Assembly: GCF_023898315.1 (NCBI RefSeq)
Contig: NC_064618.1
Location: 248,099,076-248,163,075, forward strand
DNA: 64,000 bases
Direction of reading: 5' to 3'
Source of the DNA: Schistocerca nitens
Lineage: Eukaryota > Arthropoda > Insecta > Orthoptera > Acrididae
The translations under genes and the position numbers were made by a program. Positions 33,766 through 47,108 of this stretch are shown here, in pieces. Every line of letters begins with the position of its first letter. Within the stretch, counting starts at the first letter, position 1. The notes under the pieces were generated by a model. It worked only from the letters and a program-made list of their open reading frames with translations. It had not been told where the DNA came from and did no database searches.

Positions 33766-35769
33766 ACACAGACTGGACAAAAATATGGAAACACTGCATG
33801 CTTGAACATAGCTGCAGATGCTATCCATGCCTGCAAGTGGTGCTGTTGTACTAGATGACCAACAGCATCTTCAGAAAGTCCTCAATATGTTGCAAGTATC
33901 AGTTGTGGTAAGAACTGAGTTCTGTGTAGTTGTGAGTGCATTATGTTGGAGCTGAGTGAATTCTGATGTGATGCGATGTGGTGCTCATATGATGGGTGCT
34001 TGCATAACGAAGGTAGCTGAAGTGTCTGGTTTTTCAAGAGCAACCACATCAAAGATTTATTTCACTTACAGGAAAAGTGGAAAAACACCATCTGTAAATA
34101 ACAATGCAGATGAAAGAGTGCATTGAGTGATCATGACAGATGGTTAATGAAGAGGATTGTAACAAAAAAGACGAGAGCTGCAAAAGTCACAGCAGAACTG
34201 AATGACACACTTGTGAACCATGTTAGCATCAAACCAACACACAGGGAGCTAGATAAACTGGGAATTGCAGGGCAAGGTGGAATTCCAAAACTACACTTCA
34301 TGACGCAAATGTGTGTTACAGGAAAACAAAATACCAAAGCCATAAAACCTGGTACTACGTAGCAATGGAAGAATGCTGTTTGGCCAGAAGAGTCTTGTTT
34401 CACACTGTTTCCAACTTCTGGCCAAGTTTACATCTGGTGTACACCATTCCCAGTGTATGATGCAGAATGCTTGTGCCAAGTGTAAAATATGGTGGGGGCT
34501 CTGTGATGATTTGGGCAGCCACAGAATGGTATTCCATAGATCCCATGGTTACTCTGCATGGTAGCATTACTGTCAAGAATTATGTGACTTCACTAAATTC
34601 TTGCTAATACGGCCTCAGTAGTCTGGCCTCTCAGTAATCTGGCACACTTCCTGCTTATAGTTGTTCAGTCTGAAATGACACTTATAATAATGAAATTCCA
34701 TGTGCAGCAATGTTGTTAGTTAATTACAGTGTTCAACATTCCTGTACACCTTGAAATTGTGGCTTTCCTTATGGATCATTATCATGGCTTCTAAAGGGAA
34801 ACATGTTATGTTAGACCTCAAGCAGAAGCTCGAAATTAAATATAAACTGAACTGAGGCTCTTCGTAGACCATTGTAGCTAGCAAGAGTGGTGGACGAGCA
34901 ACGATTTATGAGCAAACTTCAGCAGAAAAGAGGTAATCATAAGCTCACAGTAAAGTTATGATGAAACTGATGAAGAAGGGGACATGAGGATATCTCAAAC
35001 TGCTAGTGCTGAAGCTGGAGATGTCTTCCTGGAATACATTATGCAACAATCAGAAACATGGCAGGACCTATGAAATGCTAGTATAGCCATTGTGTGATAA
35101 AGCATACTACCATCGGGTATCGTCATTGTGACAACTAAAACTTTGGGAGATGGTTCATAGCGAATGTTGAGTGATACTAATATGCATGTATCCACTCAAG
35201 GACTAAGATTTCTGCAAAAATGAATGCATCTTTTGATTTGATAAAGTGTGTTTATACTAAATTTTAGACACACTCAAGAATCTGGCACTTCCGCTAATCC
35301 GGCACCCATATGTACGAGGAATGACCGGTTTAGCAAGAGTCTAGTGTCTTTTGGATGATCAGGTCTGTCACATGGTACAATATTTCTTCCCCAATGGTGA
35401 TGCTTTGTTCCAAGGCATCAGGGACCCTTCTCACATAGTTCACATCGTCCAGGGCCGGTTTTATGACCACAAAAATGATTTGTCACATCTCCACTGGCCA
35501 CCAGAGTCAAAAGGTCTCAGTTTTACTGAACCTTTATGATCTACTTTAAAGAGAAAGGCGTGTGATCACTATCTACCAGCATCATCATTACCTGAACTTG
35601 CCACTCTTTTGCAGGAAGAAAGGTACAATATTCCCTTGAAAACTATACATGACCTCTGCTTACACATTATGGACTCGAAGCTGTTTTGAATGCCAATGGT
35701 TTCCCTGCTTCATATTAGGCATGGTAAATGGTAATGTGTTTTGTTTCTGGTATTTCCATATTTTTGTCC
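33766..35769 (+). mobile_element. Tc1-like transposon split by a nested Tigger-like element
   Basis: Inverted ends ctggacaaaaatatggaaac (left) and the inverse of gggacaaaaatatggaaata (right). The plus-strand transposase is decayed: VAEVSGFSRATTSKIY (HTH), DRWLMKRIV..KKTRAAKVTAEL, WNAVWPEESCFTLF (first Asp replaced by Glu), SVMIWAATEW, SITVKNYVTS. It resumes after the nested element with MVQYFFPNGDALFQ, a decayed second-Asp region and HLHWPPES. Stops and shifts throughout. Confidence 0.82.
34596..35341 (+). mobile_element. Tigger/pogo-like deleted element nested in the Tc1-like element
   Basis: Ends attcttgctaatacggcctc (left) and the inverse of actcttgctaaaccggtcat (right), with TA at 34594-34595 and 35342-35343. 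The CTGGCAC/CCGGCAC subterminal motifs are typical of Tigger elements. Inside, SKGKHVMLDLKQKLEIKYKL resembles the N-terminal HTH of pogo-type transposases and RATIYEQ its continuation; most of the DDE domain is missing. Its removal rejoins the flanking Tc1-like reading order. Confidence 0.75.
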
Positions 35770-35786
35770 CCCCCCCCCCTCCCCCC
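35768..35786. repeat. C-rich tract
   Basis: Twelve C, one T, then six C, immediately at the right end of the Tc1-like element. Confidence 0.9.
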
Positions 35787-36061
35787 GTGAAGGCTCGCTT
35801 TACTCAAATTGTTAGTCCCTAGAATACGAACAATATTTGGACAACTTCTAGTAAGGTATCATTATAACTTATTTTGGAATCTCTGTGGATTTCCCTAATG
35901 TCTGCAGCCAATTAAAAAATAGCTCATGTACCTCAATTTAGAACCCTGCAATGACATAAATTAAGAATGCAGCAATGAAGAAGAAATTGGTTTTGTTTCT
36001 TGTCCTTTAATTTCTCGTATTAAAATTTTGATTTTTATGATAACAACAACAACTGTTATGT

Positions 36062-36755
36062 GAATTTTACCGCCCATCATTGAAGATTGCGGACCTTGTG
36101 GGATCAGTTAAGGACAATCAGTTACTACGAAAGGCCGGAATTTACAAGATACCGTGCCAATGTGGTATGACTTACATAGGTCAAACCGCACGCACTGTGA
36201 AAGAACGCTGCACTGAACATCAACGTTACACCTGCCTTTTGCAGCCAAGCAAGTCCGCTATTACTGAACATTGTATTTCTACTGGACATTCAATGGAGTA
36301 TGAGAAAACAATGATTTTGTCCACAGCAACGTCTTTCTGGGACTCCATTATTAAAGAATCCGTAGAAATACGACTGGCGGAAAATCTGTTAAACCGTGAC
36401 AGTGGCTACCAGCTGGACAGTGCATGGAATCTCATCATCTCCACGATTTGCTCTAATCGAAGACGACAGAGTGCACTGACAGCAAACAGCAAACAGCAAT
36501 GCAGAGGGCAACTGAGTTCCGCTATTCCACCAGCGAGGGCACTGCCAGCGGGCAGTGTGGTTCATCTATCAAGTTTTCAACTCATGCGCACAATAGTTAC
36601 AGTACGCTATATATTGCGGAACGGAGGATGTTTTCGCCAGTCTGCGACGGCTCACCTGAAGATGACTGGCAGGCGCCCAGTTGAAATATCGTGCGAAGTA
36701 TTGAACGACGAGCGGCTGCAAGCCCGAAATTTGTTTGAACAACAACTGTTATGAC
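36062..36755 (+). mobile_element. Penelope-like element fragment: intact GIY-YIG endonuclease domain
   Basis: Open plus-strand frame of about 224 codons to the stop at 36752-36754, starting near 36080 (MKIADLVGSVKDNQLLRKAG). It encodes a complete-looking GIY-YIG nuclease of the Penelope type: GIYKIPCQCG, TYIGQTARTVKERCTEHQR, SAITEHCISTGH and IKESVEIRLAENLLNRDSGY. The endonuclease would nick target DNA to prime reverse transcription. The reverse transcriptase upstream is missing, so this is a 5'-truncated copy. Residues after about 120 may be 3' untranslated sequence that happens to be open. Different lineage from the 56-59 kb copy. Confidence 0.85.
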
Positions 36756-37138
36756 TGTCATTCATAAATGTCATGACAAAGTAAATTCATGAAATGTAAG
36801 TAAAACATAATGATCACTGAAAGTACCTATGCATGCTGTTCAAATATCATCTTTAAGTACCAATAAACTTTAAATATACAGCACTAGAACACATTTAACA
36901 AAGTGAAGATACACCCAGTTGTCTTCTTCAGGTGTTGCAACAGGTGGTCAGTCATTGACTGTTCTCCAGTCATATCATATTATTGGTTTCACATCACAAT
37001 TAGTAGCTGGGTTTGACTTGCTATATTTGCTACACCTTTTGATGCATATTTGGTTTTCTGCACCTGTGTTGTAAAGAATTACTTCCCCTTGGTAATTTCC
37101 AATTCTGATGAATAAAATAGCCACAAAAATTTTAGCAA
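36756..37138. other. No gene recognised
   Basis: AT-rich spacer between the PLE fragment and the large foldback. Confidence 0.5.
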
Positions 37139-39272
37139 ATACACTGTGCAGCACTGTTAAAAGGTTACTTTTTAGAAACCCCATAATTGTATCTTATTGT
37201 GATGCATTAGTTTCAAATCTGAGTCAAAGTTGTCCACAATATTCCTCTGTAATGGTGCAAAAGCATGTCATCCTGCAACATCACTGTCGGGCTTGGTGAC
37301 ACTTCAAACAGCAAGGTGTGGACACATGAGAGTAAAAGGCTAGAGCTCAAAAATTCATGTGAGATGTAATGTGGGTTAGTAATATTACATTGTGCCAAAT
37401 TTGACCACAACTCTGCCCAGCACCACTGTGGATGTGTTACCTGTTGAAAGGTTCTCGTATTCCCTCTTAACCACATTTCACTGCTTCTTTTGATACCTCT
37501 GCGATGAGGATCAGAACTGCAATGCCCATCATGTAAATCACACAGTTTTCTTACAGCTGGCTGAGGAAACAATTTCAGACAGACCACCCGCAGTATTGAG
37601 ACGAAATGGCATTGGGGGGTGCGATAAAGTCCACAATGAAAACACTCCTTCACTGGGGCACTGATTCTCACATATTTCGCTGTCTAAAGTGACAGTTCGC
37701 AGTGGTATGAGCAACAGGACATCATTCTTGACAACCTGAGACATTTCTTATATCCTCCATATGATTCACCCCTTCTCTAAGGACATTGTTGGCCTGCAAC
37801 CACACTGAAAGTGATTGAACCCACTGAACTGCAGTGTGATTGCAATTTTGTTCTGGTGTACAGGGTGGAACCAGTTGGGACCATTCAAAACCAATCAACA
37901 AAACGTGAACATGATCCGAAGCAGCAAAGGGTATTTATGCTTTTCTTAGAACCCCTGTTTTACACCCTCTTGTGGCATGACCAAAGTGAAGGAGGAGGGG
38001 GTGATATTGACACATGTGTGAAAAAAATGGCAAAGGGCCCCTCTGAGAGCCCCAGACCAGCAACACCCTTGGTGACAACCACACACCTTTGTTGAGCACT
38101 TTAAAAATGTACCTATACAGGGACAGCCAGTCACTGATTACTAGGTGATGACATGACAGGCTTTCCTTTCTACAATTCTTAGATTGTGCATGCAGCCACT
38201 TGGTGCTAGGTGAGGGGCATAGTGCCACTCAACTCGGTGCTGCCCAAATTTGTGTTTGTCATGCCGGTGCCTAGTGAACTGTGTCTGGCTGTCTCTGTAT
38301 AGGTAAATTTTTAAAGTGCTCAGCAAAAGTGCATGGGTGGCACTAAAATGAAATGCCTCAGAGAGACCCTTTGCAGTGTTATTCATACTATTTGCACATG
38401 TGTCAATGTCACAGTCCTCCCCCCCCCCCCCCCTCTACTTTGGTCATGTCAGAGGAGGGTGTGGAACAGGAGGACTGAAAAAACGTAAGAATCTGTTGTT
38501 GCTTCAGATCACATTCAAATTTTGTCTAATGGTTTTGAATGGTCCATAATGGTTCCACCCTGTACACCAGAACAAAAAATGCAATCACACTATAGTTGAA
38601 TGAGTGCAGTCACGTTAAGTGGGGTTGTAGGCCAACGATGTCCTTACAGAAGGGTTCAATTGTCCAGTGGGTGTCAGCAGAGTCAAAGGTTGTCAAGAAT
38701 GTCATCATGTTGCTCATCACACTGCAGATTTTCGTTTTTGACTGCAAAATGTGTGGTATCAATACCCCAAAGAAACAGATTATTTCAATGACATCCTTTG
38801 TGACACACTGTGAGGTCTTTTCATGTTGATACTGAGTGTCAGTGTGCGTGAAATTTTTACCTTGGCCACCCACAAGAAAACGGCATGATTTCAATGCTGG
38901 GCATTCTGGTACTGACCTCCATTACAAAAGTGTCAAAGGAAGAATTCAAATATGGCTAAGAGGGGGAGTGACAACCTTCACATCGTGTGACGCTTCCACA
39001 GTGGCACTAGGCAGGGTTGTGTGAAATTTGGTGCCAAAGTCCCATCATTAACCACATTACAGCTCACATTAACTTCTGACGTGTGGCCTTTTTTCACATG
39101 TGTCAACACCTTGCTGTTTAAAGTGTTGTTGAGACCTCAAGCCATGCTTTTGCACCATTACAGGGGAATGCTGTAGGCACCTTTAAGCCAAATTTGAAAC
39201 TTCTGTGTAGCAATCAGGGATAACTACAGGGTTTTGAGAAAGTGACCCTTTAACTGTGTTGTGTAGTGTAGA
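37139..39272. repeat. Large foldback (two ~1-kb inverted arms), family unknown
   Basis: The two halves are imperfect inverted copies over nearly the whole length, centred near 38205. Paired landmarks include tctgtaatggtgcaaaagca (37240s) with its inverse near 39150, tctggtgtacagggtggaac (37854) with its inverse near 38560, and gagcactttaaaaatgtacc (38093) with its inverse near 38310. Divergence between arms is substantial, perhaps a quarter of positions, with small indels. No transposase, RT or RNA gene was recognised and no clear target duplication was found. It could be an old foldback transposon, an inverted duplication, or a very long non-autonomous element. Confidence 0.85.
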
Positions 39273-39282
39273 TTGATATACC

Positions 39283-39650
39283 AAATAGAACTAACAGGGG
39301 ATACTGAATATATACAAAGAAAGGACATACGAATGGTCACAGTTTTGTTTGTGGCAGACTCCTGAAGTTACATGCAAATTATTCATCAAAAACCTACATA
39401 CAAAATTTCAAGAACCAATATTACATGAAGAATCTAAAGATATTCCTCAGCTCTCTACATATTGCTCCCATAAGTTCCATGAAGACAAAATTAGACTAAT
39501 TACAGCACTTATGGAGGTATTTAAGCAATCATTCTTTCAATGCTCCACACACATTTGGAACTTGAAGAAACCATAAATGTGCTACCACACTATGTACCCT
39601 CTGCCATGGACTTCACAATGGTTTGTAGATTATGTATGTTGAAGTAGACC
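39283..39650 (+). mobile_element. LINE 3' tail, same family as 42.7-49.1 kb
   Basis: Short plus-strand remnant, TEYIQRKDIRMVTVL then KFHEDKIRLITALMEVFKQS, matching the last part of the LINE polyprotein and 3' region also seen at 48702-49105. Strongly 5'-truncated; it starts just after the foldback. Confidence 0.7.
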
Positions 39651-40639
39651 AGCAGATCTCGTGCTTTACTTAAATTACTTATCAATTTTTCAGACACTAC
39701 AATGTTGAAGCTGCTTTATTTTGGTTTCATTGAAGGTTACTCTAAAAGAGAAGGCATACTGAAAAATTACTATATCTATAAAAGAAAATTTATCTCAAGG
39801 CTAACTTTAGTGGTGTTCCAGTTTTACTGGAAGACATTCATGGTTTACTTACTCACTGTATGTCAATGAAACACTTTCACCATTTACATAATTGAAGTTT
39901 TGCTCTATAATTGGAATATAATCATATCAACTGTATGAAACAGAAATAAGAACAAAACAAAGGCTTTTAAAATTGTAATGTTTGCTTATGTCATGAGAAT
40001 AGTAATCAATGGTTTGCAGTCAACATTGTAGTTGATCAGGCTTGTAACTGGGTCTTTAGTAAAGAATACTCATTTCATATATTTCCAAACAAGTAATCAT
40101 CATGAAAGTAATTAAATACATTAAATGAGTATCCATGTGTTTCATTCCTTTGGTCCAACTGGATTACAAATTGAAATCAAATAAAAATAATAATCTAATC
40201 AACTCCCCCCCCCCCCCCCCCCCCCCCCCTCTCCCTTGAACCATGAAGTTTGACTTGATGGGATGGTCTGTGTAGATCAATGATGAGATAGCCAAACTGT
40301 AGGTGCAATCAAGCAGGAAGAGTATTTGTGGAGAGACTTATTGTTCCTGACAATGGGTAGCAGCCTTTTCATTAGTTGCAGGGGCAACAGTACGGATGAC
40401 TGACTGACCAGGCCTTTTAACACTGGCCAATGTGGCCTTGTTATGTTGGTACTGCAGCACAACTGAAAGCAAGGGAAAACTAAACTTTTTTTTTTATTCC
40501 CAAGCATTTGCAGCTCTTTTGTATGCCTTAAAGAAGATGGCATTTTCCTGATTAATATACTCCTGAGGTAAAACCATCGTCTATTATGAACTCTGGGTGA
40601 AGACTGCTCATAAAAAATGAAATAAAAAACTGGTGTTTA
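39651..40639. other. No gene recognised; contains poly-C at 40205-40229
   Basis: AT-rich, with a 25-bp C run at 40205-40229. No coding similarity seen. Confidence 0.5.
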
Positions 40640-42000
40640 CAGGTTGGAACGTTGAATATCAGAGCCCTTAAATGTGTAGGTGGAGAAATGGGTAGGTTGA
40701 GGTTAGATACAATAAACTTAGCGTGCTGTCTGTAGAAACTGATTTTCTGGTCAGGGAAGTAGAGGGTTATCAACACAAGATTAAATAAAGGCATACATAA
40801 GTAGGTCTAATAATGAACAAGGAATTAGAAATGTATGTGAACTACTATGAACAACATAGTGAGTGGATCCCACCCAACACAGACACTAAGTCTGGGCAAA
40901 CCACAACAGTATAAGAGGCATGTCTACTAATCCCGCAGTTTACGAGAACATTGAGAAAAAATGTTTGATGAGATGAAAGATGTTGTTCAGTACATAAAGA
41001 AGTATGAAAATTTAATTGTGATGGAGGACTGGAATTTTATAGCGTAAAAAGGAGGAGACAGTTAACTAGTACAAGAAAATGGACTGGGAAAAATGGACAG
41101 AAGGGAAGTCACCTGGTAGAATTTTGCACACATTCCTGATACACGATTTGAGAATTATGAAAGAAGGTTGTATATTTGGAAGACTCTAGGATACACTAGA
41201 AGGTTTCAAGAAGTTCATATCATGATGAGACATGGATTTAAGAGCCAGGAGCAATTACAGACTCTGATTATAGTTTATTGGTTATGAAAAGCGGGTTAAT
41301 GTTGAAGAGATTACAAAAGGTAGGAAATTATGTAGGTGGGCTCTAGTTACCTTTAAACAGCCACAGATTGTTGAGAGTTTGCAACAGGGCAAAATGTGAC
41401 AACTAAGTGAAACAGGGCAAAGGAATGCAATAGAAGGGACTGAGTCTTTTTTTAAATTTTATTTTACTTTTTTAATTCATCAGCAGACAATAACTACTGT
41501 ATTGATTTTGCCCAACTTTGGAATATGAATTAGTGAAGGTAGCAGAGATAAAACTAGACATAAAGAGAGGGACCTGCAGGAATCCTCAGATAGCATAGGA
41601 GATATCAAATTTGATTGGTGAACGGAGAAAATACAAAAATGCAGCAAACAAAAAATGCACTACAAAAGAGAGGTGCCCAAAAATGAGATTGGCAGGGAGT
41701 GCAAAGAGTAGTATTAATGACTACTTGAATTGTAAATACTGCTTATAGGAATATTAAAAAAATGTCTTTTGAAAAGTGAATCAGCTGTATGTTAATCAAG
41801 AGCTCAGATGGCAAGCTGGTACTAAGCAAGGAAGAGGAGGTCGAAAGGTGAAATGAATATAAAGAAGGGGAGAAACTTGTGGACATTATTATGAAAAGAA
41901 AAGAGCAAGTGGGTGAAGATGAGATGGGTGATGTGATATTGTAAGAAGAATTTGACAAATCACTGAAAGACGTAACTCAAAACATTTATGGGTGCCAAGA
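40640..42000 (+). mobile_element. Decayed LINE 5' part (endonuclease region)
   Basis: Fragments in shifting frames follow the order of an endonuclease-reverse-transcriptase LINE: VGTLNIRALKCVGGEMGRL (the endonuclease start near 40646), NYYEQHSEW, a DGGLEF-like segment near 41020, and a DGKLVLSKEEEVER linker near 41810-41850 followed by VGEDEMGDVIL. No open frame is longer than a few dozen codons. Probably the same clade as the RT remnant at 53.3-55.0 kb. Confidence 0.55.
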
Positions 42001-42714
42001 TGAACTTGTACTGCTGTCGTCAACTGTGTAGGCTTACACTTATTTGGGTCTTTTAAATTTTTCACAACAATAGGCCTACGCTTATTCAAAACAATCATTC
42101 TCTAACATCATTATATAATTATGAGAGAAATACACTATTTCTGACAATTTTCAGATGCTTACAAAACTATTGTCTGTGCAAATTATGTTGACACTCAGCA
42201 CAATGGTATTTGAAAATTTTGGTAAATTATGAGTGTTGCAGATAATTTATTTCATAGTAAATCAGCATCTGTGATTCATAGTTACTGCCAAAGAATAGAT
42301 CACCCTGAAATTCAGTGTATATCAACACCACGAAACATACATTTTTGAATTTTTGGAAGTTACTACTGTCCTGTGCATAACTGATTCATAGTAAATTGGT
42401 GTTTGTGATTTAGTTACTGTAGCACATATTGTAAATTACCTATTGTGTTACTGGCAAATCTAGTTTTCCCTTTAAAGGGGAATATATTATCATAAATTGA
42501 GTCTACTTTTGAGTTTGTTAGTGACACTAATCAACTTAAAAAAGTTTTAGGAAACAAGTAATTTTTGCCACAGGTTTTTCTGTTGCCTTAATAGAAATCC
42601 TGTTTCATGTATTTGCTTCATTTCTTATAGGGAATTAATTTTTTTTTTTTTTTGCTCAACAGATTAAAAGATAGTCAGCAGGTTTAGTTTAAAATTATTT
42701 GCTCACTGTCCTGT
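42001..42714. other. No gene recognised
   Basis: AT-rich spacer with a short T run near 42640. Confidence 0.5.
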
Positions 42715-45700
42715 AACACATTGCACCAGCCACAATGCAGTCCCACTGTGAATGCTGTTTTTGTAAACAGAATGAGTTATTTGACATTCTTAAGCAGCTG
42801 GAAATTGCCCTGACTACTGTCAAATGATTGGCAGTTGCTGAGAATCGATGCATTCGTTCCTGAAAGTCAAGTACTGGTACCTGAGGTACCCAAGGTACTG
42901 TGGATTCTATATCCTCTGCAGAAAGTACGGTATCTACGATTACTCATCCACTTGACTGCGAGTGGCCTGTCAGTGGGAGATCTAGGCATGCTGTACAGGG
43001 TAGGCAGGTACCAGGGAGGGCTGAGGGTGTTATACCGATCCACCTAATCAACAAGTTCGAGGTAGTTTCTTCCAGTGAAACTGAAACAGAGCCAGTGGGA
43101 CTCCCTTCATCTGTTGGGAATTGTGTTTTGTCCTGCGTCAGGAGAAGGCAAACACAATAGGGTAGGGGCCTATTAATAGACTGACAGTCCAAATGTATGG
43201 AAAATACTGGTACCCTTATTAGGGAATGACAGCAAGAGGTCAGGAAAGAAAACTGACACTCAGTGTGTGTGTTTGCAGGCCTCAATCAATGTGTTGGAGA
43301 GGCTATTCTGACAGCAATTGAGGGAACAGGGTGCAGTCAACTGCAGGCTGTGGTGCACATTGAAATGAATGATGCCCATTGAATGGGCTCTGAGGTCATA
43401 CTTGGATTGTTCCAGTGACTGACAGAGAAGGCTGAGAAGACCAGTCTTATGCACTGAGTTTCAATGAGGTTCGCAATTTACAGCATTGTCCCCAGAACTG
43501 ATCATCATCCCCTGGCTCTCAGTTGAATGGAAGGACTGAACCAGAGACTTTGAACATTATGTGTCGAGCTAGGCTGCGATTTCCAGGATTTTTGCCATAG
43601 GGCTGGGAATTGTAGGGTCCCCCTAAATGGGTCAGGTGTGCACTAGCACTACAAATCAGAGGTTGCTATCCAGGTACCAGATTGGGTGCAGGGAGCACAC
43701 AAGTTTTTTTTTTTTTTTTTTACATTAGGCAATTCTCCATCCAGTTCAGATAAGGGCAGCTACAGGAGATACAGAAGTATAAGGAAAAGAGCCAAAAGAA
43801 TGCTCCCCCCCCCTCCCCCGACAGAGAAGAGTATTAAAATACTAGTAGTTAACTGCCAAAGCATTCGCAATAAAGTGCCACAGGTTGAAGCAGTCCTAAA
43901 AGGCAGTGAAGCTCATATAATATGAGGAACAGAAACTGATTGGCACCTGTAATTGATAACAGCGAATTTTTTGGCAAAAACTTAAGTTTTTATCAAAAGT
44001 ATAGGCTAATGGGAAATAGAGGTGGTGTATTTGTTGCAGTAGACAAGAAACTAAAATCCACTGAGATAGAATTGAAGCTATACGCAAGATTGAGTGGCCA
44101 AGACTCAGTATCAGGGATTGGCATCAAATGGTAATTGGATCCTTCTGTCACCTATCAGTCTGAACTTTAAAGAAAAGCTAAGTTTACTTGCAGGTAAGTT
44201 CACCAATCACACTGTTATTGTCAGTGCAGGCTTTAATCATCCAACATATATTAGGAAAATTACAGTTTAGTTAGAGGTGGCTGTTACAAGACATCTTGTG
44301 AAATGTTTCTAAGCACCTTCTCTTAAAACTATCTAGAACAGGTAGTTTGGAACTCTACTCAAGATGGAAATATACTAGATCTAATGGCAACAAACAGACC
44401 TGACCTCATTGAGGATGAGTACACTGAAACTGGTATCAGCGATCATGCGGTGGTTGTGGCAAAAATGATTACAAAGGTTAAACAGCAACTACAGGTAGAA
44501 AGATATATATATTCAGTAACCAAAATAAAAAAAGAGAAAGAGGGGGAAAAAAGAAAAACAGTAGAGTTGCATGCCAATAAGAAGCTTGAAACATTCAGCA
44601 CAGAACATGAGCATGTACAATTACTAAGGCTCAGGTTTATAGTTATCCATGATCTTGATAGATATGTACCCAATAGAACACTTCATAATGGGTGGGCCCT
44701 CTATAATATCCAGCCACTATAAAGAAACTTCTGAAGAAACGGAAATTACTGCATAATAGGTGTAAAACCAGAATACAATAAAAAGATCTTTCACACAACC
44801 CAAAGAAACTGTGGTCATATGCACCAAAGTTAGTGTCCAGTCACTCATGAATGAGACAGGAACTAAAACTGAGGATAGCAAAGCAAAAGCTGAAATGCCT
44901 AACTCTGGCTTGAAATGTTCCTTTACAAAAGAAAACCCAGGTGTATTGCCCCAGTTTAATCTTCACACCAATGATAAGGTGAGTGAAATACGTATTAGTG
45001 TCAGTGGTGTTTAGAAACAGCTGAACCCATTACTGCAGAACTCCAGAGCCCAATGGAACCCCTATCAGACTTGATACTGAATTTGAGGCTGAGTTAACCA
45101 CTCCTTTAATTATAATGTACTGTAGATCTAGTGAACATAAAACCAACTCCAGTAGTCTGAAGAAAATACAGGCACACATTTTTACAAGAAGAGTAATAGA
45201 AGTGATCCACAAAACTACCATCGAATATCCTTGACAATGATTTGTTGTAGAATCTTAGAACATATTCTGAACTCAAGCATACTGAGGTACCTCGAAGAGA
45301 ATGACCTCCTCCATGCCAACCAGAATGGATTCTGCAAAAATCAATCATGTGAAACCCAACTCACACTTTTCTCACATGACATACTGGAAGTTATGGATCA
45401 AGGCAGTTAGGAAGATGCAGTATTTCTTGATTTCCAAAATGCATTTGACTCAGTACCACATGTACACTTATTGTTAGAAGTACAATCTTAGGGCATACCA
45501 AGCGATATTTGCAACTGAACTGAGAATTTTTTGATAGGGAGGACACAGCTTGTTATCTTGGATGGAGAGTCATCATCAGATGTAGAAGTAACTTTGGGTG
45601 TGCTTCAGGGAAGTGTGAAATGGCCAACCCCTACAAACACCTGGGTGTAACACTTTATGGGGCTATGAAATGGAATGATCACATAGGCTCAATTGCAGAT

Positions 45701-45885
45701 AAAGCAGGTAGTAGACTTCAGTTTGTTGGTAGTATACTGAGGAAATACAATCAGTCTATAATGAAGATTGCTCACAAATGACTCAGGTGGCTCATTATAA
45801 AATATTGCTCAAGTCTGTGAGACCCATACCAAATAAGACACATTAAGTTTCAGTCAGGCACACTGGAAAGACACTTACACATTAT

Positions 45886-45907
45886 GTTTGGCCAACGCCT
45901 TCATCAG
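45886..45907 (-). ncRNA. Hammerhead-like core in PLE 3' region
   Basis: Minus strand: CTGATGA, an AGGC/GCC stem with a short loop, then AAA where GAAA is expected. It is followed by an ACAT...GTGTC arrangement that could form helix III and a cleavage triplet. Helix I was not found. Confidence 0.3.
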
Positions 45908-46531
45908 AAAAGGACACACACACACATTCATTCATTCAAGCAAGCACACCTCAGGCACACATGACCAACATCTACAGCAGCTTGGACTGGACACAGCTGT
46001 CACATAGAATGGAAGCAACAATCTGGTAGGGGTGGGGAAAGGGTTGGGATAGCAGGATACAGGTAGGGAGAGAGAAGAATGCTGTGTGAGGAAGTGAGCA
46101 GATGCTAGACTCACCACAGGCACAGTGTCCGGAGGCTGTGGAGCAAGGAACTGGGCAATGAGGGTATGGGTGTGGGGTGGGCGGGAATGGGGAGCACAAC
46201 AGGAGAGGAATGGGGAAAGGGAAAGATGGGCAGGTGCACTGGCAGAGGGCGGTACACAGAGACAATGGGAGATGAGAATAGGGAGGAAATAATAGGACAG
46301 AGGGAATGGAAACTGTTGGGTGAAGGGTGTACGTACAGTAGGTTACTTTAGGTTTAGGCTGGGATAATTTCAGGAGTGCAGAATTTGTTGTGTGGATAGT
46401 GGATAACTTCCATCTGCGTAGTTTGGAAGAGCTAGTGGTGGCCAGATGGCTTGCATAACAAAGTAGCTACTGAAATCGAGTATATTATGTTTAACTCCAT
46501 GTTGCGCCACAGGGTAGTCTACCTAGCTCTT

Positions 46532-47108
46532 GGCCACAGTTTGGCAGTGGCTGTTCATCCTTGTGGATAGCTGGATGGTAGTCATACCAATACAAAAAGC
46601 TGTGCAATGATTGCAGCAGTGTTGGTATATGACATGGCTGCTCTGATGGGGTAGGATAAGTCTAGACAGGACTGGAACAGGAAGTGCTGGGCAGGTGGAT
46701 TGGGCAGGTCTTGCACCTCAGTCTTGTGGCAAAGGGTTAGGATTGGGAGTGGCATATGGATGGACTAGGATGTTGAAGACATTGGGTGGCCAATGGAACA
46801 CCACATTTTGAGGGGGTGGGAAGGATCTTGGGTAGGATGTCCCTCATTTCAGTGCATGATGAAAGATAGTCAAAGGTGGTGATTAATGGGTTTAAAGTGA
46901 GTAGAGGTGTAGAGGGAGCCATCAGAGAGAAGGAGTTCAACGTCCAGAAAGGTATCATGCTGTGTTGAGGAGGACAGGTGAAACAGTTGGGAGAGAAGAT
47001 TTGAGGTTGTGATGAAATGAAGACTCTTGGCCCTGAGTCCAGGTCATGAAGATGTCATCAATGAACCTTAACAAAACTAGGGGTCTGGCATTTTGTGAGA
47101 CTAGGTAG
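46532..47108. repeat. Direct duplication inside the PLE, copy 1 (internally deleted)
   Basis: Starts tttggcagtggctgttcatc and ends gactaggtagg. Copy 2 at 47109-48009 starts and ends with the same sequences. Copy 1 lacks about 320 bp present in copy 2 between about 47460 and 47770. Confidence 0.85.
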
